Positions 46,765 through 56,002 of a DNA stretch of 64,000 nt are shown piece by piece. The notes below the pieces were generated by a model. That model saw only the letters and a program-made list of their open reading frames with translations. It had not been told where the DNA came from and did no database searches. The position numbers and the translations under genes are program-made. The stretch's first letter is position 1, and each line of letters opens with the position of its first letter. This stretch comes from Pseudomonas fluorescens (GTDB lineage Bacteria > Pseudomonadota > Gammaproteobacteria > Pseudomonadales > Pseudomonadaceae), in NCBI RefSeq assembly GCF_902497785.1, contig NZ_CABVHK010000011.1, positions 62,001 to 126,000 on the forward strand, read 5' to 3'.

Positions 46765-46803
46765 AAAAAACAAAACCCCCGGTCGGGAAGCCGACCGGGG
46801 GTT
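46765..46803 (-). terminator. Attenuator terminator upstream of aroF
   Basis: On the minus strand a perfect 13-bp stem (AACCCCCGGTCGG / CCGACCGGGGGTT) with a CTTC loop is followed by TTGTTTTTT, a textbook intrinsic terminator. It starts 48 bases after the stop codon of the aromatic leader peptide and 250-290 bases before the aroF ATG. Confidence 0.88.
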
Positions 46804-46850
46804 GAGAATTCTCTGGTGGCGACCCGTTTAAAGTGGGCGCCGTGTGGGTA

Positions 46851-46979
46851 TCAGGCGCGCCAGTGGCTAAACCAATACCCAAAATAAAAGCTGACCGGAG
46901 CGCAAACGACATTCGCCCGGACAGCCGCAACCGAGCGCGGGGCGCTGGCGGTACGAAGCTGTGAGAGGGCGTTGAACAT
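46851..46979 (-). CDS. Aromatic amino acid leader peptide of aroF
   Basis: 42 codons, ATG with GGAG seven bases upstream. Residues 30-42 read SFYFGYWFSHWRA: three Phe, two Tyr and two Trp within ten residues, just before the stop codon, the classic layout of a transcription-attenuation leader. GGGTAT within this stretch (46880-46875) is complementary to ATACCC straddling the stop (46851-46846), a possible 1:2 pairing that a stalled ribosome would break. The attenuator terminator follows at 46803. The first 29 residues carry no signal or domain. Confidence 0.88.
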   Translation of the reverse strand: MFNALSQLRTASAPRSVAAVRANVVCAPVSFYFGYWFSHWRA

Positions 46980-47132
46980 GGTCTGTCTCCGATGGATGCG
47001 CCGAGCTTACTAGAGGCCGGTACGCGGATTCAATCAGAAATTTCTATCAATCGACGGTGCAATTTTCTATCGCTTGAGCGCGTCGGCGGTTGTGACACAC
47101 TTCAGGCTTATCTCGACGCCCCAAGACCCACC

Positions 47133-47597
47133 ATGACGACAGCACCCATCGCCGCCCCCTATGAGTTACGTCCTGCGACGGCGCCGGACCTGGCCTTTGC
47201 CCGCGAACTGACCTGCCACACCATGCTCCGCTACTACATTCAGCACGATCTGCTGTGGCAGGACGAGGCGTTCGATGTCGCCTGGGCGGGTCGCCAGAAC
47301 TGGTTGATTGTGTGTAATGGTGTGCGAACGGGTTATGTGAGCCTCAGCCGGGACGCGAGGGCCTTGTACATCCGTGAGTTGCACGTGCTCGAAAGCTGTC
47401 AGGGGCAGGGTGCCGGATCCTGGGCGATCGATCAGGTATTCGCGATGGCGTGCCAGGAACGGCGCCCGGCCTTGCGCCTGACGGTTTTCGACAACAATCC
47501 GGCGAAAGCGTTATACGAGCGCAAGGGCCTGAAGGTGGTTGGCAGCGATGAGTGTTTCCTGAGAATGCAGCGCGATGTCGAGATCGCAAGTCTCTGA
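47133..47597 (+). CDS. GNAT family N-acetyltransferase
   Basis: 154 residues from the ATG at 47133. ELRPATAPDLAFARELT is the first strand of the fold; IRELHVLESCQGQGAGSWAID contains the acetyl-CoA-binding loop (Q-x-x-G-x-G/A variant); VFDNNPAKALYERKGLKVV is the usual C-terminal motif. Substrate unknown. It is divergent from the aroF leader (153-base gap) and upstream of gacA in the same direction, but the 126-base gap to gacA suggests separate control. Confidence 0.85.
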   Translation: MTTAPIAAPYELRPATAPDLAFARELTCHTMLRYYIQHDLLWQDEAFDVAWAGRQNWLIVCNGVRTGYVSLSRDARALYIRELHVLESCQGQGAGSWAIDQVFAMACQERRPALRLTVFDNNPAKALYERKGLKVVGSDECFLRMQRDVEIASL

Positions 47598-47723
47598 AAC
47601 GCGCATAAGACAAGCCTTTCAAGATGTATTGATACTTTTTATATGACGCTTGCCGCTAGGTCTGCCAGTTGCTTTTTGCTAAGGTGTCGGCAACTCAATA
47701 AGACCATATCGCGAGGTGTCTGC

Positions 47724-48365
47724 TTGATTAGGGTGCTAGTAGTCGATGACCATGATCTCGTTCGTACAGGCATTACACGAATGCTGGCTGACATCGATGG
47801 CCTGCAAGTGGTCGGTCAGGCCGAGTCGGGCGAAGAATCCCTGCTCAAGGCGCGTGAGTTGAAACCCGATGTGGTGCTGATGGACGTCAAGATGCCTGGC
47901 ATCGGTGGCCTTGAGGCCACGCGCAAACTGTTGCGCAGCCATCCGGACATCAAGGTGGTCGCGGTCACCGTGTGCGAAGAAGATCCGTTTCCTACACGGT
48001 TGTTGCAAGCCGGTGCCGCCGGTTACCTGACCAAGGGCGCCGGGCTGCCGGAAATGGTCCAGGCCATCCGCCTGGTGTTTGCCGGGCAGCGCTATATCAG
48101 CCCGCAGATCGCCCAGCAACTGGCGATCAAATCCTTCCAGCCGACCAACGACTCACCGTTCGACGCCTTGTCGGAGCGGGAAATCCAGATCGCCCTGATG
48201 ATTGTCGGCTGCCAGAAGGTGCAGATCATTTCCGACAAACTCTGCCTGTCGCCCAAAACCGTGAACACCTACCGTTACCGAATTTTCGAAAAGCTTTCGA
48301 TCAGCAGCGATGTCGAGTTGACGCTGTTGGCAGTTCGTCACGGCATGGTGGATGCCAGCCTCTGA
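47724..48365 (+). CDS. gacA: Response regulator GacA
   Basis: 213 residues when started at the TTG at 47724, which has GAGGTG upstream and gives the known GacA N-terminus ([20 protein letters not shown]). The phospho-acceptor is D54 in [10 protein letters not shown]. The C-terminal LuxR-type helix-turn-helix is [15 protein letters not shown] to [19 protein letters not shown]. With the GacS kinase it drives the small RNAs that relieve Rsm repression, controlling secondary metabolism and biofilm traits. It is followed 2 bases later by uvrC, the conserved Gamma-proteobacterial pair. Confidence 0.97.
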   Translation: MIRVLVVDDHDLVRTGITRMLADIDGLQVVGQAESGEESLLKARELKPDVVLMDVKMPGIGGLEATRKLLRSHPDIKVVAVTVCEEDPFPTRLLQAGAAGYLTKGAGLPEMVQAIRLVFAGQRYISPQIAQQLAIKSFQPTNDSPFDALSEREIQIALMIVGCQKVQIISDKLCLSPKTVNTYRYRIFEKLSISSDVELTLLAVRHGMVDASL

Positions 48366-48367
48366 AA

Positions 48368-50191
48368 ATGACTGACACCTTCGATCCAAGTGCTTTCCTG
48401 TCGACGGTCAGTGGACGCCCCGGCGTCTACCGCATGTTCGACAGCGAGGCGCGCCTGCTCTATGTCGGCAAGGCCAAGAACCTCAAGAATCGCCTGTCGA
48501 GTTACTTCCGCAAGTCCGGACTCGCGCCGAAGACCGCTGCGCTGGTGGCGCGGATTGCCCAGGTCGAAACGACAATCACGGCCAACGAGACCGAGGCGCT
48601 GCTGCTTGAGCAGACGCTGATCAAGGAATGGCGCCCGCCGTACAACATCCTGCTGCGCGACGACAAATCCTATCCGTACGTATTCCTGTCCGATGGCCAG
48701 TTTCCACGCCTGAGCATTCATCGCGGGGCGAAAAAAGCCAAGGGCAAGTATTTCGGCCCTTACCCCAGCGCCGGTGCGATTCGCGAAAGCCTGAGCCTGC
48801 TGCAAAAGACCTTTTTCGTTCGCCAGTGCGAAGACAGTTACTACAGGAACCGTACGCGGCCGTGCCTGCAATATCAGATCAAGCGCTGCAAGGCACCTTG
48901 CGTCGGTCTGGTGGAGCCCGAGGTGTATGCCGAAGATGTGCGGCACTCGGTGATGTTCCTCGAAGGACGCAGCAATGCGCTGACCGACGAGTTATCCGCC
49001 GCCATGGAAGAGGCGGCGATCAACCTCGAATTCGAGCGCGCCGCCGAATTGCGCGACCAGATTTCATTGCTGCGCCGGGTCCAGGATCAACAGAGCATGG
49101 AAGGCGGGACTGGCGATGTCGACGTAATTGCGGCATTCGTCAACCCGGGCGGTGCGTGCGTTCACTTGATCAGCGTGCGCGGTGGCCGGGTGCTGGGCAG
49201 CAAGAACTTCTTCCCGCAGGTGGGTATTGAAGAAGACGTTTCCGAGGTCATGGCGGCGTTTCTGGGTCAGTATTTCATCAGCAGCCCTGAACGCGACTTG
49301 CCCAGCGAGTTGATCGTCAACGTGGTTCACGAAGACTTCCCGACGCTGATTGCGGCCATTGACGAGCTGCGCGGTCGCGAACTGTCCATCAGCCACCGGG
49401 TTCGCGGCACGCGGGCACGCTGGCAGCAATTGGCGGTGACCAATGCCGAGCAGGCCCTGAGTGCGCGCCTGGCCAACCGCCAACACGTCGCTGCCCGTTT
49501 CGAAGCACTGGCCGATGTGCTGAAACTGGACGAGCCGCCGCAGCGGCTGGAGTGCTACGACATCAGCCACTCCAGCGGCGAGGCGACCGTCGCGTCTTGC
49601 GTCGTCTTCGGCCCCGAAGGTCCGATCAAGTCCGATTACCGTCGTTACAACATTGAAGGCGTGACGCCGGGCGATGACTACGCCGCGATGCACCAGGCCC
49701 TGACCCGACGCTTCAGCAAACTGAAGGACGGGGAGGGCAAGCTGCCGGACATTCTGCTGGTGGACGGCGGCAAGGGGCAGTTGTCCATGGCCCGTGACGT
49801 GCTCAATGAGCTGGCGGTACCCGACCTGATTTTGCTGGGCGTGGCCAAAGGCGCGACACGCAAGGCCGGTTTCGAAACCCTGTACCTCAACGATGCCGCC
49901 CATGAATTCACCTTGCGCGGCGATTCTCCGGCGTTGCATCTCATCCAGCAAATTCGCGACGAAGCTCACCGTTTCGCGATTACCGGTCACCGCGCCCGCC
50001 GCGGCAAAACCCGCCGCACGTCTACGCTTGAGGGGGTTGCCGGCGTCGGACCGACCCGTCGGCGTGATTTGTTGAAACATTTTGGTGGATTGCAGGAGCT
50101 GTCTCGTGCCAGCATCGAAGAGATCGCCAAAGCACCCGGGATCAGTAAAAAGCTCGCAGAGTTGATTTATGCAAATCTGCACAGCGAGTAG
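48368..50191 (+). CDS. uvrC: Excinuclease ABC subunit C
   Basis: 607 residues. GIY-YIG nuclease domain ([20 protein letters not shown]), zinc-like cysteine cluster ([15 protein letters not shown]), UVR motif ([18 protein letters not shown]), RNase H-like 5' endonuclease ([19 protein letters not shown]) and C-terminal double helix-hairpin-helix ([19 protein letters not shown]) occur in the normal order. Makes both incisions in nucleotide excision repair with UvrA and UvrB. Directly behind gacA. Confidence 0.97.
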   Translation: MTDTFDPSAFLSTVSGRPGVYRMFDSEARLLYVGKAKNLKNRLSSYFRKSGLAPKTAALVARIAQVETTITANETEALLLEQTLIKEWRPPYNILLRDDKSYPYVFLSDGQFPRLSIHRGAKKAKGKYFGPYPSAGAIRESLSLLQKTFFVRQCEDSYYRNRTRPCLQYQIKRCKAPCVGLVEPEVYAEDVRHSVMFLEGRSNALTDELSAAMEEAAINLEFERAAELRDQISLLRRVQDQQSMEGGTGDVDVIAAFVNPGGACVHLISVRGGRVLGSKNFFPQVGIEEDVSEVMAAFLGQYFISSPERDLPSELIVNVVHEDFPTLIAAIDELRGRELSISHRVRGTRARWQQLAVTNAEQALSARLANRQHVAARFEALADVLKLDEPPQRLECYDISHSSGEATVASCVVFGPEGPIKSDYRRYNIEGVTPGDDYAAMHQALTRRFSKLKDGEGKLPDILLVDGGKGQLSMARDVLNELAVPDLILLGVAKGATRKAGFETLYLNDAAHEFTLRGDSPALHLIQQIRDEAHRFAITGHRARRGKTRRTSTLEGVAGVGPTRRRDLLKHFGGLQELSRASIEEIAKAPGISKKLAELIYANLHSE

Positions 50192-50223
50192 AATGCCACC
50201 TCACCTCGTAGCCAGTTGTGCCG

Positions 50224-50784
50224 ATGAATATCCCTAATCTGATTACCGTTCTACGCGTCCTGCTCATACCGATCTTTATTTTACTGTTTTACCTGCCTTA
50301 CCAATGGAGCTACCTGGCGTCCGCCTCGGTCTTCGCCTTTGCCGCCGCCACAGACTGGCTGGACGGTTATCTGGCGCGGCGTCTGGAGCAAAGCACGCCG
50401 TTCGGTGCTTTCCTCGACCCGGTGGCCGACAAGCTGATGGTCGCCGTGGCGCTGGTGTTACTGGTGCAGGAACACGGCAACCTGTGGCTCACGCTGCCGG
50501 CCGCCGTGATCATCGGCCGCGAAATTGTCGTCTCGGCGCTGCGCGAGTGGATGGCCGAGCTTGGCGCACGTGCTCATGTCGCGGTATCGAACCTCGGCAA
50601 ATGGAAAACCGCTGCGCAAATGCTGGCATTGGTGATCCTTCTGGCCAATCCTTCAGCCTTCACGTTCTGGGTTTTGCTGGGTTACGCCTTGCTGCTGATC
50701 TCGGCAGGCTTGACGTTGTGGTCCATGGTCCAGTACCTGCGGGCAGCCTGGCCGCATCTGAAGACTGAAGTTGAAAAGAAATAA
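50224..50784 (+). CDS. pgsA: CDP-diacylglycerol-glycerol-3-phosphate 3-phosphatidyltransferase
   Basis: 186 residues with about four to five membrane helices. The CDP-alcohol phosphotransferase signature [20 protein letters not shown], followed by VADK, matches D-G-x2-A-R-x8-G-x3-D-x3-D. The ATG at 50224 gives the standard MNIPNLIT start. It makes phosphatidylglycerophosphate, the precursor of phosphatidylglycerol and cardiolipin. It follows uvrC by 32 bases, as in other pseudomonads. Confidence 0.96.
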   Translation: MNIPNLITVLRVLLIPIFILLFYLPYQWSYLASASVFAFAAATDWLDGYLARRLEQSTPFGAFLDPVADKLMVAVALVLLVQEHGNLWLTLPAAVIIGREIVVSALREWMAELGARAHVAVSNLGKWKTAAQMLALVILLANPSAFTFWVLLGYALLLISAGLTLWSMVQYLRAAWPHLKTEVEKK

Positions 50785-50804
50785 AACATTTTTGAATCAA
50801 AGGG

Positions 50805-50832
50805 TTGACGAGGCATCTGGATTCTATAGAAT
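50805..50832 (+). promoter_or_regulatory. Promoter of tRNA-Gly
   Basis: TTGACG (50805-50810) and TAGAAT (50827-50832) with a 16-base spacer, ending 15 bases before the tRNA. The following GCGCCTCACC is GC-rich, resembling a stable-RNA discriminator. Confidence 0.65.
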
Positions 50833-50847
50833 GCGCCTCACCAAGAC

Positions 50848-50923
<76 letters not shown>

Positions 50924-50970
50924 GATATAGCGCTATAGAGTTCAACTGAATTCTGTAAGCGATTGAAAAC

Positions 50971-50991
50971 AGGGCCTTCGGGTCCTTTTTT
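50971..50991 (+). terminator. Terminator of tRNA-Gly
   Basis: AGGGCC-TTCG-GGTCCT followed by a T-run, a tetraloop hairpin 48 bases past the tRNA. Confidence 0.75.
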
Positions 50992-51465
50992 CGTTCCGGC
51001 GAATTCTGTCGAAAACCGGAACCCGCACATCTCTTCTCAATCGAGCCTGGTTCAATCAATTGTTCCGCTATGCCATGGCTGAACAAGGGTTGATGACCAA
51101 TCCCTCGGCAGATCTCGACATCGTCGCGATTCCTAAACCTCCAGTGACAAATAATCCCTATCAGTTAATGGAGGAAATCCCTTTCTTTCTTCAAAAATTG
51201 CGTGGGTATGGCGGGGCGCACTGCAACGATTTTGGGTTTGCGCTTGCTGTTTCTCACGGGTGTCCTCCTTTACGGACAGCACCAGGCCATAAGCAGCTGC
51301 TCGAAACTGCCAGCTGAAACGTATAGGCCACCCGTTCAGTTCATCGCCCCACGATTTGCTTGTCATGAAATGAAAATTCGCTGTCGTGCGATGCGAGATG
51401 GCCGACGCCGTTGCTGCCTAGAGTCGGTGCAAAACAACACAGCGCCGGAAAACACGAGAGCCGCC
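50992..51465 (+). other. Intergenic region before the PHA synthase, no supported gene
   Basis: 474 bases between the tRNA terminator and the synthase start. Short frames on both strands lack ribosome binding sites and family resemblance. Base composition is less GC-rich than the neighbouring genes (for example around 51060-51200). The synthase frame itself stays open 88 codons further upstream, but that part looks non-coding and the ATG at 51466 fits best. Confidence 0.5.
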
Positions 51466-53259
51466 ATGAGCAGATCGACCCGCACGAGCGATACCGCCAC
51501 CCACACCCAGCGTCCCCCGGCGACCGGCAGAAAGCGTCGCCCTCGCAAGGATGCCGATCTCCCGGACAGCAACCAGCAAAAAGAGCTGATTGGTACGGCA
51601 GCCAACCAGACCATCGCAGGCAATCCGCTCGTCAGCGTGCGCGCGGCGGACCTGGCCAGCTCGGCCGGTTACCTGCTCAAGGCCATGGGCAAATCGCCGC
51701 TCAAAGCGGGCGCTCATCTGGGGGGCTACCTGAAGGAGTTGCGGGACATCGTCGGCGGCAAATCCAGCATCGCGCCGAACCCGAAGGACAAGCGCTTCAC
51801 CGATCCGGCCTGGCAATCCAATGCCTTCCTGCGCGCACTACTACAGAGCTACCTGGCCGGCCAAAGTGAGATGACCCGCTTCATCGAATCCACCGACCTT
51901 GCCCCACTGGAAAAGAGCCGGGCCCGGTTTGTTGCAGCGCTCCTGGCCGATGCTATGGCGCCAAGCAACTCGCCGCTGACCAATCCGGCGGCGCTGCGCA
52001 AGCTGGTGGACACCGGGGGCATGAGCCTGGCCAGGGGCATTCGCCAATTCGGCGAGGATATGCTGACCAACCGTGGGCTGCCGAGACAGGTCGACAGCAC
52101 GCCGTTCAAGGTTGGGGAAAACATCGCCACGGCCAAAGGTGAAGTGGTGTTTCGCAACGAGATGTTCGAACTGCTGCAGTTCGCTCCCAATACCGAACAG
52201 GTCTATGCCCGGCCCTTGGTGATGTCGCCGCCGCAAATCAACAAGTATTACGCCATCGACCTGTCGCCAGAGAAAAGCTTGATCAAGTGGATCCAGGACA
52301 GCGGCGTCACCCTCTTCGTCATCAGTTGGCGCAATCCCACCAGCGAGCACCGCGACTGGGGGTTGTCCGAATACACGCTGTGCCTCGACCAAGCTGTGGA
52401 CGTGGCGCGCAGGATCACCGGTAGCCAGGATGTGAACATGTGGGGCTCTTGTTCGGGCGGCATCACCCTGGCGGCCTATCTGGGCTGGCTGGCGGCTCGC
52501 GGCGAAGGCCACAAGGTAGCCAACACCAGTTGGGCCGTGTGCGTGCTCGACATGGCCTCGGCACTGGACGACACCACCTTGGGGCTGTTCGCCACCCCGT
52601 CTGCCCTGCGCGCGGCCAAGGCCAGTTCCCGGCGCAAAGGCGTGCTGAGTGGCCAGGGTATGGCCCGCATGTTCGCCTGGATGCGGCCCAACGACCTGAT
52701 CTGGAACTACTGGGTCAACAATTACCTGCTGGGCAACAAGCCGCCAGCCTTCGACATTCTGGCCTGGAACAATGACACCACGCGGCTACCCGCCCAACTG
52801 CACTCGGACTACCTCGACCTGGTCCAGCAGAACCCCTACAGCAACCCGGGCTCTCTGGAAATTGCCGGCGAGTCGATCGACATGACCCAGGTCAAGGTGG
52901 GTGCCTATGTGGTTGGCGGTACCACCGACCACATCACACCTTGGCAGGGCTGCTACGGCACCGCGCGGTTGTTTGGCGAGGACACAACATACGTATTGTC
53001 CAACGCTGGCCACCTACAGAGCCTGGTGAACCCGCCGGGCAACCCCAGGTCGTTCTACTACGCGGCGCCTGCCGCCGCCGAGACCCCGCAAGCCTGGCTG
53101 CAGGACGCCGGGGAGCGCCAGCAAGGCAGCTGGTGGCCGCATTGGCGGGAATGGATCGGGCAGCGCTCGGGTGACAGCGTGCCGCCGCCGAAGAAGCTCG
53201 GCTCGCGCAAGTACCCGCCCCTGTGCCCCGCACCTGGTACCTATGTCATGGAGCGTTGA
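51466..53259 (+). CDS. Poly(3-hydroxyalkanoate) synthase, class II-like, orphan
   Basis: 597 residues. The catalytic cysteine is C329 in the lipase-like box WGSCSGG; the aspartate is in GGTTDHITPWQG and the histidine in SNAGHLQSL. RFTDPAWQSNAFLRALLQSYLA in the N-terminal domain is typical of Pseudomonas medium-chain synthases. It polymerises 3-hydroxyacyl-CoA into storage granules. It is about 35 residues longer than usual PhaC1/PhaC2, because of a basic, Arg/Lys/Thr-rich N-terminus (residues 1-40). No depolymerase, phaD or phasin gene is adjacent, so it lies outside the normal pha cluster. It follows a tRNA gene, which makes acquisition by transfer thinkable but unproven. Confidence 0.88.
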   Translation: MSRSTRTSDTATHTQRPPATGRKRRPRKDADLPDSNQQKELIGTAANQTIAGNPLVSVRAADLASSAGYLLKAMGKSPLKAGAHLGGYLKELRDIVGGKSSIAPNPKDKRFTDPAWQSNAFLRALLQSYLAGQSEMTRFIESTDLAPLEKSRARFVAALLADAMAPSNSPLTNPAALRKLVDTGGMSLARGIRQFGEDMLTNRGLPRQVDSTPFKVGENIATAKGEVVFRNEMFELLQFAPNTEQVYARPLVMSPPQINKYYAIDLSPEKSLIKWIQDSGVTLFVISWRNPTSEHRDWGLSEYTLCLDQAVDVARRITGSQDVNMWGSCSGGITLAAYLGWLAARGEGHKVANTSWAVCVLDMASALDDTTLGLFATPSALRAAKASSRRKGVLSGQGMARMFAWMRPNDLIWNYWVNNYLLGNKPPAFDILAWNNDTTRLPAQLHSDYLDLVQQNPYSNPGSLEIAGESIDMTQVKVGAYVVGGTTDHITPWQGCYGTARLFGEDTTYVLSNAGHLQSLVNPPGNPRSFYYAAPAAAETPQAWLQDAGERQQGSWWPHWREWIGQRSGDSVPPPKKLGSRKYPPLCPAPGTYVMER

Positions 53260-53566
53260 GGCTGCCATCTTTTCCTCGAGCTGACCCCACGCCACCCGTG
53301 GGTTTCAGCGCTTTGCACAGGTGAGGATCGACCGGCGCCGACCACGCATCACCTCTTCCTACTGTTTTCATATCTAAGCCATGACTCGTGTTTGTCTGTA
53401 GGTGGGTAGTCGGTTCGTCAGGTTGTACGCACTTCTATTGATCCTTGATAAGACGCAAACAGCATCGTCCCTCAGCTCGCGGGGCGCAATTCCAATGAGT
53501 AGGCTATGGTTCAAGCGGCGCGTGTCCTAACGCCCGTGAATGGTAAAAACAAAAAAAGGATAGGTT
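53260..53566. other. Intergenic region, nothing recognised
   Basis: 307 bases between the PHA synthase stop and the serine hydrolase start. It is less GC-rich than its surroundings in the middle. The end (AAAAAAAGGATAGGTT) supplies the ribosome binding site of the next gene. No hairpin terminator or repeat stands out. Confidence 0.5.
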
Positions 53567-54811
53567 ATGCACTCATCCGCTATTTCTCGTCCGGCAGCGC
53601 CTGGTCGGTCGCTGCTTCTGTCGCTGGGTCTGCTCGCTACGGGTATCACCTCGGGCGCGTGGGCTGACGATTATCCCCACGCCCAGGAACCGATTGGCAC
53701 CGTGGAGCAGATCTATGACGGCGCCATGCTCCCTGATCTGGCGGTCAGTACCTACCGCAACATCGACCGGCTGTTCCCGACCCACAGGATCAAAGCCGGC
53801 GATCACCCGTATGCGCTGCCGAAATCGGAAAAACAGTTGTCCAACGTTCGCTTCACTGTCGGGGACAAAAAGTACGACCTGTATGACTTCGTCGCACTGG
53901 ACAGCATTACGGCGATGCTCGTGCTCAAGGACGGCAAGATCGTGTTCGAGACCTACCAGCGTGGCAACACCGAGAAAACCCGCTGGATGTCGATGTCGAT
54001 AGCCAAGTCCATCACCTCGACGCTGGCGGCTGCGGCGATCAAAGACGGCCTTATCAAGGGCCTCGATGCGCAAGTGGTGGATTACGTTCCCGAGCTCAAG
54101 GGCAGCTCCTATGAAGGCGTGACGGTGCGCGACGTGCTGATGATGTCTTCGGGGGTGAAGTGGAACGAGACCTACACCGATCCGGCGTCTGATCGTCGCG
54201 CGCTACTCAAGGCGCAGATATCGCAGAAACCGCGGTCGGCCATGGCGTTGATGGCAAGTTTGCCGCGAGCGGCTGAGCCCGGCACGGCCAACAATTACAG
54301 CACTGGCGAAACGCAGGTACTCGGCGAGATCGTTCGTGGCGCTGTGAAGATGCCACTGGCCGATTATTTATCACAGAAGATCTGGCAGCCGTTCGGTATG
54401 GAGAGTGATGCCCGGTGGTGGCTCGATTCGCCTGACGGCGTGGAAATCGGTGGCAGCGGTATCAGCGCCACGTTGCGCGATTATGGACGCTTTGGGCTGT
54501 TTTTCATGAACGGCGGCAAGATCAATGGCGCGTCGATTCTGCCCGAGGGCTGGGTCAAGGAGGCGACGCTGCCGACCACCCTCAAAGGCGGCAAGTCCCT
54601 GGACTACGGCTACATGTGGTGGACGGCATGGACCGAGCCGTCGGTGAAAGACGGCGCTTATTCGGCGGTCGGTATCCAGGGCCAGAATATCTACGTCAAC
54701 CCCGCCAATAACGTGGTGATTGTCACCTTCGGTGCTCAGCCCAAGCCGGTTGATAAAGAGCCGATCGACCCGATGGTATTCTTCGATGCCGTGGTAGCTG
54801 AGTTGAAGTAA
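53567..54811 (+). CDS. Periplasmic serine hydrolase, beta-lactamase/NylB-like
   Basis: 414 residues with a signal peptide (LLLSLGLLATGITSGAWA, cleavage near residue 33). The Ser-x-x-Lys motif is S144-IA-K147 in WMSMSIAKSIT, and the tyrosine motif is NNYSTGE near residue 245. DVLMMSSGVKWNETY and DYGRFGLFFMNGG are typical of the class C beta-lactamase-like group that includes 6-aminohexanoate-dimer hydrolase. Probably an esterase or amidase; true beta-lactam resistance is not indicated. Preceded by AAAGGATAGG. Convergent with xylH. Confidence 0.85.
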   Translation: MHSSAISRPAAPGRSLLLSLGLLATGITSGAWADDYPHAQEPIGTVEQIYDGAMLPDLAVSTYRNIDRLFPTHRIKAGDHPYALPKSEKQLSNVRFTVGDKKYDLYDFVALDSITAMLVLKDGKIVFETYQRGNTEKTRWMSMSIAKSITSTLAAAAIKDGLIKGLDAQVVDYVPELKGSSYEGVTVRDVLMMSSGVKWNETYTDPASDRRALLKAQISQKPRSAMALMASLPRAAEPGTANNYSTGETQVLGEIVRGAVKMPLADYLSQKIWQPFGMESDARWWLDSPDGVEIGGSGISATLRDYGRFGLFFMNGGKINGASILPEGWVKEATLPTTLKGGKSLDYGYMWWTAWTEPSVKDGAYSAVGIQGQNIYVNPANNVVIVTFGAQPKPVDKEPIDPMVFFDAVVAELK

Positions 54812-54865
54812 CCAAGCGCGTCGGAGTGACGTTAGTCTCATCCTGCGAAAGACCACACCACCAGA

Positions 54866-56002
54866 TCAACGTCGTCCGGTCCGAGTGCTCACATCCACCC
54901 ACACGGCCAACACGAGAATGCTGCCCTTGACGATCATCTGCCAATAACTGTCGACGTCGAGCATGGACATGCCGTTGTCCAGGCTGGTGATGACCAGGGC
55001 GCCGAGGAGGGCGCCGTAGACGGTGCCGGAGCCGCCGCGCATGGAGGTGCCGCCGATGAAGCACGCGGCGATGGCGTCGAGTTCGCCCATGCTGCCGGCG
55101 GAGGGTGAACCGGCGGCCAGGCGTGCGGTGTTGACCACACCGGCGAAGGCGCACATCACGCCCATGATCCCGAAAATCCAGAGCTTCACGGCCTGCACGT
55201 TGATACCGGACAGGCGCGTCGCTTCCATGTTGCTGCCCACGGAATACACGCGTCGGCCGAAGACGGTCTGACTGGCCACGTAGCTGAACCCGCCCAGTAG
55301 GACTAGCAGAAGCAGGACCGGTACGGGAATGCCGTCGTAGCTGTTGAGGGTCTGGACAAAGCCGGCCAGCACCGCGCCGATCAACAGCACGCGTACAACG
55401 TCGCGTGCCAGTGAATGTGCAGCCAGGCCGTGAAGCGCGCGATTGCGCCGTTGCTTCCAGGTCAGGAACAACGTCAGTGCGAACAGCAGAACGCCCAGGC
55501 CCGTGCCGATCGTGTGTGGCAAATAACCCTGGCCAATGTAGACGAGTTCCGGCGATACCGGGGCGATGGTCGTGCCGCCGGTAATCCCCAGCAAAATGCC
55601 CCGGAAAGCCAGCATGCCTCCCAGCCCGACGATGAAGGACGGAATCCGCAGGTAGGCGGCCATGTAGCCGTTGGCGAGGCCGATCAGCAGTCCGCACAGG
55701 GCCACAAGGCTCAGGTTCGCCAGCAACGGTATGTGGTAGACCACGTCGAGAATAGCCGCGACGCCACCGAGCAGGCCCAGCAATGAGCCGACCGATAAAT
55801 CGATCTCGCCGCTGATGATGACCAACACCATGCCGCAGGCGAGAATCCCGGTAATGGACATCTGGCGCAGCAGGTTGGAGAGGTTGCGCGGCGTCAGGAA
55901 TCCGCCCTCGGTCTGCCAACTGAAGAACAGCCAGATAAACGCCACGGCAAACACCAGCGCGAGCATCTTGTAGCGGGTGAAGAGTTGTTTGACCTGATTC
56001 AT
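54866..56002 (-). CDS. xylH: D-xylose ABC transporter permease
   Basis: 378 residues with about ten membrane helices. IISGEIDLSVGSLLGLLGGVA near residue 65 and the late GSNMEATRLSGINVQAVKL are signatures of the ribose/xylose permease family; the length and the insertion around residues 180-230 fit XylH rather than RbsC. It starts directly after the xylG stop (TAAATG). Last gene of xylAFGH. Confidence 0.93.
   Translation of the reverse strand: MNQVKQLFTRYKMLALVFAVAFIWLFFSWQTEGGFLTPRNLSNLLRQMSITGILACGMVLVIISGEIDLSVGSLLGLLGGVAAILDVVYHIPLLANLSLVALCGLLIGLANGYMAAYLRIPSFIVGLGGMLAFRGILLGITGGTTIAPVSPELVYIGQGYLPHTIGTGLGVLLFALTLFLTWKQRRNRALHGLAAHSLARDVVRVLLIGAVLAGFVQTLNSYDGIPVPVLLLLVLLGGFSYVASQTVFGRRVYSVGSNMEATRLSGINVQAVKLWIFGIMGVMCAFAGVVNTARLAAGSPSAGSMGELDAIAACFIGGTSMRGGSGTVYGALLGALVITSLDNGMSMLDVDSYWQMIVKGSILVLAVWVDVSTRTGRR

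Noticed and set aside
51060-51317. Plus-strand frame of 85 codons upstream of the PHA synthase
   Set aside because: No ribosome binding site, no family resemblance, and it ends in unrelated sequence; treated as non-coding.
53567-54811. Beta-lactam resistance gene
   Set aside because: The fold is shared with class C beta-lactamases but the motifs and size fit NylB-like or esterase-like hydrolases better; no AmpR is adjacent.
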